From NCBI GenBank assembly GCA_900767505.1, contig CAAFZG010000129.1, positions 1-19,481 on the forward strand: 19,481 nucleotides of DNA, in the 5' to 3' direction. A program made the position numbers and the translations under genes. The notes beneath the pieces were generated by a model. That model had not been told where the DNA came from and made no database searches. It saw only the letters and a list, made by a program, of their open reading frames with translations. Below are positions 13,274-19,481 of the stretch, one piece after another. The first letter of the stretch is position 1, and every line of letters begins with the position of its first letter. This stretch comes from Methanomassiliicoccales archaeon. GTDB lineage: Archaea > Thermoplasmatota > Thermoplasmata > Methanomassiliicoccales > Methanomethylophilaceae.

Positions 13274-14539
13274 ATGCAGATCGAGAAAGTATGGGCAAGA
13301 GAGGTACTGGACTCCAGGGGAAATCCCACTGTCGAGGCCGAGATCACCATCAAAGGTCACAGGATATCGGCGATCGCACCTTCCGGCGCGTCCACGGGAA
13401 CGTGGGAGGCCCACGAGCTCCGCGACGGCGGCTCCAGGTACGGCGGCAAAGGCGTCCTCAAGGCCGTGGAGAACATCCGCGGGGAGATCGCCAAGAAGAT
13501 CGTCGGAATGGACCCCACCGATCAGAGGGGCATCGACGAGGCCATGATCGAACTCGACGGTACCGAGAACAAGACCAGACTCGGAGGGAATGCGACCGTT
13601 GCCGTCTCCCTTGCCGTCGCCAGGGCCGGAGCCTTCGCCGATGGCGTTGATATCTACGAGCACATCGGAAACGACCACGTCACCCTTCCCGTGCCCATGC
13701 TCAACATCATCAACGGCGGAAAGCATGCCGGAGGGAACCTCAAGATCCAGGAGTGCATGATCATCCCCGCAGGGGCCAAGAGCTTCTCGGACTGCCTGAG
13801 GATGTCCTCCGAGGTCTACATGCACCTCAAATCCATACTCAAATCGAAATACGGCGTCGGTGCCATCAACATCGGTGACGAGGGCGGTTTCGCGCCTCCC
13901 CTCAACACAGTGGACGAGGCACTCTCCACTATCGTGTCCGCCATCTCCGATGCGGGATACACACCTGGAAAGGATGTGTTCCTCGCAATGGATGCCGCAT
14001 CATCAGAATTCTACAGCGACGGAGTCTACGACGTAGACGGCATGAAGCTCTCCGCAGGCGAGCTCGCAGACCACTACGTGCAGCTCACCAAGGACCACCC
14101 TGTCATCAGCATCGAGGACCCGTTCTTCGAGGACGACTTCGAGACCACGGCGGAACTCACCAAGAAGATCGGTTCCCACGTTCAGATCGTCGGCGATGAC
14201 CTGTTCGTCACGAACAGCAAGCGCCTCAAACATGGAATCGAGAGCGGTGCCGCCAATGCGTTGCTCCTCAAGGTCAACCAGATCGGTACCATCACCGAAT
14301 CGGGAGACGCCGCGAAGATGAGCTTCGACAACAAGTACAACGTCGTCGTGTCCCACAGGTCCGGAGAGTCCGAGGACACCACGATCGCAGATCTCGCAGT
14401 CGGATGGGGATCCGGAGAGATCAAGACCGGCGCTCCCGCACGCGGCGAAAGGACTGCGAAGTACAACCGTCTGCTCAGGATCGAGGAGGATCTCGGATCC
14501 AAGGCACGCTTCCCCGGGATCTCCCAGTTCAAACTCTGA
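13274..14539 (+). CDS. eno: Enolase (phosphopyruvate hydratase)
   Basis: 421 residues; converts 2-phosphoglycerate to phosphoenolpyruvate in glycolysis/gluconeogenesis. Motifs: AREVLDSRGNPTVE, PSGASTGTWEAHELRDG, LNIINGGKHAGGNLKIQE, NIGDEGGFAPPL, metal ligands in MDAASSEF, SIEDPFFEDD and GDDLFVTN, catalytic lysine in LLLKVNQIGT, and SHRSGESEDT. Length is normal. The ATG at 13274 is preferred: GTGAT, complementary to the 16S 3' end, lies just upstream. A GTG at 13265 would add three residues. It follows the REC-DUF835 gene by five bases and ends in its own terminator. Confidence 0.97.
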   Translation: MQIEKVWAREVLDSRGNPTVEAEITIKGHRISAIAPSGASTGTWEAHELRDGGSRYGGKGVLKAVENIRGEIAKKIVGMDPTDQRGIDEAMIELDGTENKTRLGGNATVAVSLAVARAGAFADGVDIYEHIGNDHVTLPVPMLNIINGGKHAGGNLKIQECMIIPAGAKSFSDCLRMSSEVYMHLKSILKSKYGVGAINIGDEGGFAPPLNTVDEALSTIVSAISDAGYTPGKDVFLAMDAASSEFYSDGVYDVDGMKLSAGELADHYVQLTKDHPVISIEDPFFEDDFETTAELTKKIGSHVQIVGDDLFVTNSKRLKHGIESGAANALLLKVNQIGTITESGDAAKMSFDNKYNVVVSHRSGESEDTTIADLAVGWGSGEIKTGAPARGERTAKYNRLLRIEEDLGSKARFPGISQFKL

Positions 14540-14546
14540 TTTCTAA

Positions 14547-14575
14547 GGGGGATCCGTCCCCCGATTTTCTCATTT
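14547..14575 (+). terminator. Terminator hairpin of eno
   Basis: GGGGGA (14547-14552), loop TCCG, TCCCCC (14557-14562), then GATTTTCTCATTTT. It starts seven bases after the eno stop. Confidence 0.8.
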
Positions 14576-14590
14576 TCCGAACGTTCGGAA
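14575..14590. promoter_or_regulatory. 16-bp perfect palindrome upstream of a strong TATA box
   Basis: TTCCGAACGTTCGGAA, perfectly self-complementary, 20 bases upstream of the TATA box at 14610. The position suits an activator or repressor site. It directly follows the eno terminator tail but is not part of the terminator stem. Confidence 0.5.
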
Positions 14591-14609
14591 CAGGTTTTCC
14601 GCATCTCTC

Positions 14610-14707
14610 AAAATATATAAAGCTTATCTTTCCAAAAAGTATCAAAAAAACTGTATTTTCATTGCTTTTTGAATATCCAATCCGGGCCCCGTACGAAGGC
14701 TTATATG
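14610..14707 (+). promoter_or_regulatory. Two tandem TATA boxes before the small cysteine-pair gene
   Basis: AAATATATAAAG (from 14610) is one of the best TATA boxes in the window and predicts a start near 14641, giving a leader of about 113 nt or a separate small RNA. CTTATATG (14700-14707) predicts a start near 14729 with a 25-nt leader. In the leader, TGTGC pairs with GCACA, and GGGAA (14742-14746) can pair with TTCCC (14759-14763) across the ATG at 14754. Confidence 0.5.
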
Positions 14708-14753
14708 TGCGTTGATGATAGGGAGGTAGGCACACAGAAGCGGGAAGCTACGG

Positions 14754-15074
14754 ATGGATTCCCCAATACGATTGTGTGCATCTCGGGGGAGAAAGTTGAT
14801 TAAAGACAGTTCTTACTGTAGCGAAGGCTATGCGATGAATCGCATAAAACCATACCATTTGGATGGTTTTAATGAAAAAATGTCGATGAGCGTGTACTGT
14901 AGCTGCGGTCGTGTCGTCATTCTTGGAAGATCCGAGATGAAAACAAGGCTTGACCTCAAGAAGGAGCTCGAGTGCATGACATGCAGGAATGCAAGGATCT
15001 CCAAAGAGATCGATGCCATGAACGATCACTTCAACGGTATCGACAAATCCGACGAGTCTCTCGCCGATCTGTGA
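14754..15074 (+). CDS. Small protein with CxC and CxxC cysteine pairs
   Basis: 106 residues if the ATG at 14754 is used. Not recognised as a named family. Cys49 and Cys51 (YCSCG) with Cys74 and Cys77 (CMTC) could form a zinc ribbon; a lysine-rich helix (MKTRLDLKKELE) and an acidic tail follow. The N-terminal 27 residues read unlike the rest, and an internal ATG at 14835, after GAAGG, may be the real start (79 residues). GGGA lies eight bases before the first ATG. It stands alone between the eno terminator and the 3' end of topA, with two promoter-like TATA boxes and a palindrome upstream. A regulatory or nucleic-acid-binding role is plausible but unproven. Confidence 0.65.
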   Translation: MDSPIRLCASRGRKLIKDSSYCSEGYAMNRIKPYHLDGFNEKMSMSVYCSCGRVVILGRSEMKTRLDLKKELECMTCRNARISKEIDAMNDHFNGIDKSDESLADL

Positions 15075-15257
15075 CATCCGGAAGCGTTTTGAAACATTGT
15101 TAAAAATAATACGAATTTGATTTTCGTAATACCTAGCTTCTTCATCCATCGAGCGGCCTTCTCCGTAACGGAGACCTTCTTCCCAACATGTTGAAAACGA
15201 TAGGATTAATGGTGTTTGGAATCGCATCATGACAGATGCGAGGCTGTGACCGGAAGA
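15075..15257. other. Convergent spacer with three small hairpins
   Basis: Lies between the small cysteine-pair gene and the topA stop. It holds TACGAA-N7-TTCGTA (15110-15128), TCTCCG-TAA-CGGAGA (15160-15174) and TCGCATC-N6-GATGCGA (15222-15241), the last just beyond the topA stop. These may be convergent 3' ends. No T-tract is clear enough for a confident terminator call, and no gene is seen. Confidence 0.4.
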
Positions 15258-17543
15258 TCATTCCTTTGTCTCTGTCTTCTTAGCCTTCGTCTTCCTGGTC
15301 TTCTTGCGACCGGGACAGTCAGGATTGATGCACTCCTCTGTCGTGCCCATAAGTATGATGGGCGCCTTGCACAGAGAGCACTGCTTCCCGGAGTACGATA
15401 TGCTTCCCCTGGGCCTCAGAGGATAGGTCTGAGTGCAGTTGGGCCACTCGGAGCATCCTGCGAATCTCTTCCCTGCTTTGGAGTACATGAGCCTCATACG
15501 GCCGTTGGAACAGGTCGGACAGGGACCGAGGTCGTTGCGCTCGGTGTTGCTGCTGCATTTGGGATCTATGCACTGCACCAACGGGGGATTACCCTTCCTT
15601 ATTATCCTGAGCTGAGGAAGACCGCATGCGGGGCATGTTGTCTCAACCGTCTGGATAAGGGCGCCCCTGGGCAGCGGATAGGCCTTCTTGCATTCGGGAT
15701 ATCCGTCGCAGCCGATGAAGTTCCCGTTCTTCGACCTCTTGATAGTCATGTTGTTGCCGCACGACGGACATACGCCGATGTGCTGCTGAGAGTGGAGAGC
15801 CGCCTTTATCTCGGAGCCGATCTCCTCTGAATCCTCCGATATGCGTACTGCGACCTGATGGAGCATGTCCTGAGACTCCGTCACAACGGAGTCCAGAGTC
15901 CTCTCCCCATCGGTGATCTTGAGCATGTCCGACTCAAGCTTGGCGGTCATATCCGGTTCGGTGATACCTCCGCCGTGGTTCTCCAGCGCCTTTGTGAGGG
16001 CTATTCCGCTGGGAGTCGGGATCATGTAGTTCCCTTGGACATAGTTCCTGGAATACAGCTTGCCGATGATATCGTGCCTGGTGGACTTAGTTCCCAGCTG
16101 GAGCCTGTCCATCTCCTGGATCAGTGAACCCTGATTGTATCTGTAAGGGGGCTTGGTCTCCGATTCGACGAGACCCATGGACCTTATGTCGACCTTGTCA
16201 CCCACATTCAATGCGGGAAGCTTGCTGTCATTGGATTTCAGATACTTTCCGTAGTACTTCTTCCAGCCCTTCTTCTTCAGGACGTATCCCTCGGATTCGA
16301 ACTCCTGCCCCTCGACGTCCAAGGTGCAGTTGGTGATCTCCGCTTCGGCATTGGGCGCCACTGTGGCGAGGAACCTGCGGACGATGAGCTCGTACAGCTT
16401 CCATTTGTCGCCTTTCATCTTGGCGGACGAGACACCCGCGGTAGGATATATCGGAGGGTGGTCCGTGGTACGCCTCTTTCCCTTGGACGGGATGATCTTC
16501 TCCTGGGAGAGGATCTCCTCGGCCTCGGCCTTGAAATCCCCGTCCTTGAGCTTCTCGAGCACCGACCTGAGGTTCAGGGTCTTGGGGTACTCCGTGTTCT
16601 CGGTACGCGGATATGAGATGTAACCTCCGGTGTACAGGTCCTCGGCCAGTTTCATGGCCGTGGTGGGCGGGATGCCGATCTTGTTGGCCTCCACCTGCAT
16701 CATCGTGGTGTCGAACGGGGCCGGCCTGTACTCCTCCTTCTGAGTGACCTCGTAGGATGTGACCGTACCCTCTTTGGCATCGGACACGACGGCGAGGATT
16801 GCCTCCGCCTCCTCCTTGTCCCAGAACGGATTCGATGTGTGGGATCCCCTGAAAGCGAGGATGCCGAACTTGCCGATAATCTCCCAGAACGGCTTGGGAA
16901 CGAAGCTCTCTATCTCCTCGTGCCTGTCGACGAGAAGCTTCAGAGTGGGGCTTTGGACCCTTCCGACGGACATGAAGTTCATACCGACCTGTCCTGATGA
17001 TAATGAGATGAGTCTTGTGAGCACAGCGCCCCATGCGAGATCGATGATCTGACGGGCCTCTGCGGCATCCGCGAGGTTCTTGTCGGGATCGGCGAGGTTG
17101 TCGAACGCCTCCTCGACCTCGCCTTTGGTCAGAGCGCTGAACTTGGCCCTTCTGACACGGGTCATGTCCGCGTTGGCCTCGCGGACCGTCTCCATGCCGA
17201 TGAGCTCTCCCTCACGGTCGTAGTCGGTCGCGATGATGATCTCGTCGGCCTTGGATGCCAGACTCTTGATGGTCCCGAGGATGGATTTCACCCTGACCGT
17301 CTTAACCTGCGGCGCATAGACGAGATCGGACGGCGCGATGCTACTCCAATCGTTGTACTCCTTGGGATAATCCAATTCGATGATGTGTCCTCTGAGGCTG
17401 ACAACGTCGTATTCATCGCCTCCGGACTCGAACGATATTACCGTGACGCCGCCTGTGGTGGAGGAATGGGACTTCCCGTCGGAAAGAATTGTGGATATCC
17501 TCCTAGCCGCGTTCGCCTTCTCGGTAATTATCAGTTTCTTCAT
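15258..17543 (-). CDS. topA: DNA topoisomerase I (type IA) with four zinc fingers
   Basis: 761 residues; relaxes negative supercoils by transient cutting of one strand. The Toprim domain has Glu8 (LIITEKA) and TDYDREGE (Asp107, Asp109, Glu111). The catalytic tyrosine is Tyr311 in GGYISYPRTENTEYP. VGRVQSPTL (about 193-201) and the late domain IPTPSGIALTKALENHG are as expected. Four C-terminal CxxC...CxxxxC-type fingers lie at about 592-618, 637-663, 675-703 and 722-743, then a Lys/Thr-rich tail. There is no helicase domain, so it is not reverse gyrase. The ATG at 17543 is chosen over a TTG one codon upstream: the TATA-like TATATTT (17564-17570) puts the transcript start on the ATG, so the mRNA is probably leaderless. 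Confidence 0.96.
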   Translation of the reverse strand: MKKLIITEKANAARRISTILSDGKSHSSTTGGVTVISFESGGDEYDVVSLRGHIIELDYPKEYNDWSSIAPSDLVYAPQVKTVRVKSILGTIKSLASKADEIIIATDYDREGELIGMETVREANADMTRVRRAKFSALTKGEVEEAFDNLADPDKNLADAAEARQIIDLAWGAVLTRLISLSSGQVGMNFMSVGRVQSPTLKLLVDRHEEIESFVPKPFWEIIGKFGILAFRGSHTSNPFWDKEEAEAILAVVSDAKEGTVTSYEVTQKEEYRPAPFDTTMMQVEANKIGIPPTTAMKLAEDLYTGGYISYPRTENTEYPKTLNLRSVLEKLKDGDFKAEAEEILSQEKIIPSKGKRRTTDHPPIYPTAGVSSAKMKGDKWKLYELIVRRFLATVAPNAEAEITNCTLDVEGQEFESEGYVLKKKGWKKYYGKYLKSNDSKLPALNVGDKVDIRSMGLVESETKPPYRYNQGSLIQEMDRLQLGTKSTRHDIIGKLYSRNYVQGNYMIPTPSGIALTKALENHGGGITEPDMTAKLESDMLKITDGERTLDSVVTESQDMLHQVAVRISEDSEEIGSEIKAALHSQQHIGVCPSCGNNMTIKRSKNGNFIGCDGYPECKKAYPLPRGALIQTVETTCPACGLPQLRIIRKGNPPLVQCIDPKCSSNTERNDLGPCPTCSNGRMRLMYSKAGKRFAGCSEWPNCTQTYPLRPRGSISYSGKQCSLCKAPIILMGTTEECINPDCPGRKKTRKTKAKKTETKE

Positions 17544-17563
17544 CAACTAAGCGACATGTTCCG

Positions 17564-17570
17564 AAATATA
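17564..17570 (-). promoter_or_regulatory. TATA box of topA
   Basis: TATATTT on the minus strand within ATTATTTTATATTTCGG, centred 25 bases before the topA ATG. No ribosome site lies between, consistent with a leaderless mRNA. Confidence 0.6.
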
Positions 17571-17663
17571 AAATAATTCGGCTAGAAACTGTTAACAACA
17601 TATACCTTAGAATTGACTTTTATCCATGCTGGATTGCGAACATCAGAATCACTTATCTATTAG

Positions 17664-18332
17664 TTGGAGTATACATCCATATTGACCCGCATTTCCGAGT
17701 TCATTGGTCGCCTAAGGGGAGTCGCCGGAGTAGTCGATGTGCATCTCATGTCACGTGAGAAAGTGCAGGAGATCGTGGAGATAGAGGATTCCATCGTCAG
17801 CGTCTCCTGCGGACTGCGCATGGAGAACTCCGGAGTGGGGACGTGCGCTTCCAAAGAGTTCGTCTTCGCAGTATTATGCAGTTCCGATTTCCCGAGACCG
17901 TCGGAGATCACGATGGAGATGATCGATGACGACGGCACGGTCGTGGGACACGACGTACCATCATGCCTCATGGAAGAATTCGGAGAGCGCAAAGACGTCA
18001 TCTGGATAGCCGACACGTTCGTGATGTACCCATCGAAGGTCACGGCGAAGGATGCACGGATGGTGCTCCATGCCAGCAGACTGAAGGATGCCAGGCTCCC
18101 AGAGGATCTGGAGCCGTGGCTGTTCTACCCGTCGGTCTCATCCGCACTGAAACTCAACGATGAGCTCGGTTTCGAAGGGGACGGGAGGTCCACGATCCTC
18201 CTGGGCGTGGACGGTCTCGAGTCCGACTCAGTTCCTGTGACCGAGATGGTGCAGATTACCTGTGGAGGGAGCGGCCATTGTGAGCCTACCTCTGAGCACA
18301 CCCTTGATCGATGTCACTTCGTTGGCGAATGA
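17664..18332 (+). CDS. Uncharacterised protein
   Basis: About 222 residues. I recognise no family, signal peptide or membrane segment. It looks like a soluble alpha/beta protein: helical N-terminus (ILTRISEFIGRLRGVAG), a middle segment with FVFAVLCSSDFPRP, then VIWIADTFVMYPSKVTAKDARMVL and LEPWLFYPSVSSALKL. Codon use in the body resembles the neighbours, which supports a real gene. The start is unsure: TTG at 17664, TTG at 17682 (GGAG 12 bases upstream) or an internal ATG at 17748 are all possible, and no ATG fits the N-terminus. The last 105 bp overlap nikR on the other strand, and those residues (about 188-222, Cys- and His-containing) may owe their sequence to nikR. Upstream TATA-like sequences occur near 17617 and 17652. 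Confidence 0.65.
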   Translation: MEYTSILTRISEFIGRLRGVAGVVDVHLMSREKVQEIVEIEDSIVSVSCGLRMENSGVGTCASKEFVFAVLCSSDFPRPSEITMEMIDDDGTVVGHDVPSCLMEEFGERKDVIWIADTFVMYPSKVTAKDARMVLHASRLKDARLPEDLEPWLFYPSVSSALKLNDELGFEGDGRSTILLGVDGLESDSVPVTEMVQITCGGSGHCEPTSEHTLDRCHFVGE

Positions 18333-18668
18333 CTTCAGATCTCCGAGTCTGCCCTCGCAGATGAGGATCTCCATGCACTTGTCATGATCCAGATGGACAT
18401 GTACCGAGGTATTGACTAGGGACTGATGATCGTGCTGCATATCGGTCAGCCTGTCGCCGACGGAGGACGCCGTGTGATCGTAGACCATGACGATGGTCCC
18501 GACCATCCACTCATCCTCATTCTTCCATTCGTTCTCGGCAAGGGAATCCCTGACCAGGTCCCTGATCGCCTCGGATCTGCTGACATAACCTTTTTTGGAA
18601 ATTGACTCGTCGAAAGCCTTCAGAAGCTCAGGTTCCAGCGACACACCGATGCGCGTTACACCTTCCAT
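18228..18668 (-). CDS. nikR: Nickel-responsive regulator NikR
   Basis: 146 residues; a tetrameric repressor that binds DNA when loaded with nickel. The ribbon-helix-helix domain is residues 1-45 (TRIGVSLEPELLKAFDESI, then SRSEAIRDLVRDSL). The ACT-like metal domain has His79, His90, His92 and Cys98 (MQHDH, SVHVHLDHDKC), with spacings 11, 2 and 6 that equal the high-affinity nickel site of E. coli NikR (His76, His87, His89, Cys95). The C-terminus is about ten residues longer than usual and has three histidines (NLHHLGHRN). The ATG at 18668 gives the usual short N-arm. A NikR-type operator lies 57 bp upstream, so autoregulation is likely. The metal matters to a methanogen because of cofactor F430 and hydrogenases. 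Confidence 0.95.
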   Translation of the reverse strand: MEGVTRIGVSLEPELLKAFDESISKKGYVSRSEAIRDLVRDSLAENEWKNEDEWMVGTIVMVYDHTASSVGDRLTDMQHDHQSLVNTSVHVHLDHDKCMEILICEGRLGDLKSFANEVTSIKGVLRGRLTMAAPSTGNLHHLGHRN

Positions 18669-18724
18669 AACACCATATCACGAATCGTACTAATAACACT
18701 TATCAAATGAATGGTGCATATTGC

Positions 18725-18752
18725 GTACACTCTAAACAGGATCGAAGTGTAC
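18725..18752. promoter_or_regulatory. Predicted NikR operator
   Basis: GTACAC (18725-18730), 16 bases, GTGTAC (18747-18752); one further inner T/A pair makes 7-bp perfect arms. The 6-16-6 architecture is that of the E. coli NikR site (GTATGA-N16-TCATAC). It lies between nikR (-) and the asparagine-synthase-like gene (+), 57 and 71 bp from their starts. Outer GTGCA (18714-18718) and TGCAC (18756-18760) flank it, though not symmetrically. Confidence 0.7.
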
Positions 18753-18794
18753 ATTTGCACATAACAAACCATCCGAGTTCAGACGGAGCAATCC

Positions 18795-18805
18795 CTTTTA
18801 TCTTG
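18795..18805 (+). promoter_or_regulatory. TATA-like box of the asparagine-synthase-like gene
   Basis: CTTTTATCTTG, centred about 25 bases before the ATG at 18824. No ribosome site lies between, so a leaderless mRNA is predicted. Confidence 0.5.
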
Positions 18806-18823
18806 ATTAACGATACTGACCGT

Positions 18824-19481
18824 ATGTCGGTCGATATCGAGAATCTGGAACGCGCGATCGTCTCAGCCGTCAGAAACGGTGTTGAGGATCAGGATGTCGC
18901 AGTGGCATTCTCCGGAGGATTGGATTCCGGTCTTGTCGCAGCCATCGCCAAGGATTATGCAAGGTCCGTAACACTGTACACCTCTGGAAAAGAACAATCC
19001 TATGACGTTGTGATGGCACAGGAGATGTCCGAGATGCTCGGACTCCCATGGCTCCACATCCCGATAACAAAAGACAACATCGAGTCGAGGCTCAGAGAGA
19101 TGATCTCCATCACGAAGACCTCCAGCCCCCTCACGCTCTCTTTCGAGCTCCCGCTGTTCTTCGTATGCAGGACCGTCCACGAGAAGTACATCCTCGGAGG
19201 ACAGGGTGCGGACGAGCTGTTCTACGGCTACAACAAGTACGTCGAACTTCAGGATGACGAACTCGACAGGACACGCAAGGCCGATTTCGGAAAGCTCATC
19301 ACGTCCACGATCCCCCACGAGACACTGGTCGCCGACCACTACGGAAAGAAGATCCTGTACCCCTACATGGACCCCCTCGTGACCATGCAGGTCAATGCAA
19401 TGGATCTGAAGGACCTCAGACCGAGGGACGCCGATTCCAGAAAACTCGTCCTCAGGGAGGTCGCCAGGAACCTCGGATACC
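18824..19481 (+). CDS. Asparagine-synthase-like PP-loop ATPase, 3' end cut by window edge
   Basis: 219 codons are visible and the frame is open to the window end. The PP-loop is VAFSGGLDSG (about residues 27-36), followed by LYTSGKEQSYD and the asparagine-synthetase signature LGGQGADELFYGYNKY (about 125-140). The protein begins only about 26 residues before the PP-loop, so the N-terminal glutaminase (Ntn) domain of AsnB is absent; ammonia would have to come from elsewhere or the substrate differs. Stand-alone proteins of this type occur in methanogens (from memory); their reaction is not settled. The ATG is in the leaderless position. It shares its upstream region, including the NikR site, with divergent nikR, so nickel control is possible but unproven. 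Confidence 0.85.
   Translation, partial: MSVDIENLERAIVSAVRNGVEDQDVAVAFSGGLDSGLVAAIAKDYARSVTLYTSGKEQSYDVVMAQEMSEMLGLPWLHIPITKDNIESRLREMISITKTSSPLTLSFELPLFFVCRTVHEKYILGGQGADELFYGYNKYVELQDDELDRTRKADFGKLITSTIPHETLVADHYGKKILYPYMDPLVTMQVNAMDLKDLRPRDADSRKLVLREVARNLGY

Noticed and set aside
14711..14760. Possible C/D box small RNA (TTGATGAT resembles a C box)
   Set aside because: The first base does not fit RUGAUGA and I find no matching CUGA D box at a suitable distance.
14748..15230. 160-codon open frame on the minus strand opposite the small cysteine-pair gene
   Set aside because: No ribosome site and no recognisable motif. The plus-strand frame has paired cysteines and upstream promoters. Some doubt remains because neither is a known family.
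1..19481. Defence island, prophage, insertion sequence or biosynthetic cluster
   Set aside because: I found no transposase, integrase, phage structural gene, cas gene, toxin-antitoxin pair or tailoring-enzyme set. Gene content is mostly housekeeping, with local regulators.

Overview
The window is archaeal. It carries archaeal or eukaryote-type information genes: L40e, FEN1, an archaeal-type type IA topoisomerase and an archaeal-class methionine adenosyltransferase. AT-rich TATA boxes lie about 25 bases before many starts, several with no room for a leader. GC is fairly high. Together with NikR, DUF3793, DUF4443 and a REC-DUF835 protein, this best fits a Methanomassiliicoccales-like methanogen of the Thermoplasmata. 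That placement is inference: no methanogenesis gene and no rRNA is present.

Layout. Positions 1-2804 (-) hold most of ileS, whose 3' end is cut by the window edge. Upstream on the same strand is an overlapping pair, a TatD-family hydrolase and a TcdA/ThiF-type E1-like enzyme (2911-4330). Divergent from them is a DUF3793 gene (4432-5091, +) behind two copies of a DtxR/MDR1-like metal box. At 5092-5263 there is a promoter-like block with a 39-bp inverted repeat and no intact gene behind it. Next come rpe-fen (-), then a small zinc-finger gene translationally coupled to rnz (+). An HTH-CBS regulator (-) is divergent from mat (+), which ends in a strong terminator hairpin.

From 10165 to 12212 lie an unexplained structured spacer, a DUF4443/TIM-barrel pair and the ribosomal protein gene rpl40e. 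A second structured spacer (12213-12356) precedes a REC-DUF835 response regulator that sits 5 bp from eno. After the eno terminator, a 16-bp perfect palindrome and two TATA boxes lead to a small cysteine-pair protein. On the minus strand follows topA with four zinc fingers. The right end holds an unrecognised gene overlapping nikR tail to tail by 105 bp, a clear NikR-type operator (GTACAC-N16-GTGTAC), and the start of an asparagine-synthase-like PP-loop gene cut by the window edge.

Most of this is housekeeping chromosome: tRNA charging and maturation, tRNA modification, replication and repair, SAM and central carbon metabolism. The more interesting material is regulatory: metal-responsive boxes, a possible adenosyl-ligand sensor beside mat, an orphan promoter, and structured spacers. 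I see no mobile element, CRISPR array, phage gene, tRNA or rRNA, and no convincing multi-gene defence or novel biosynthetic system.
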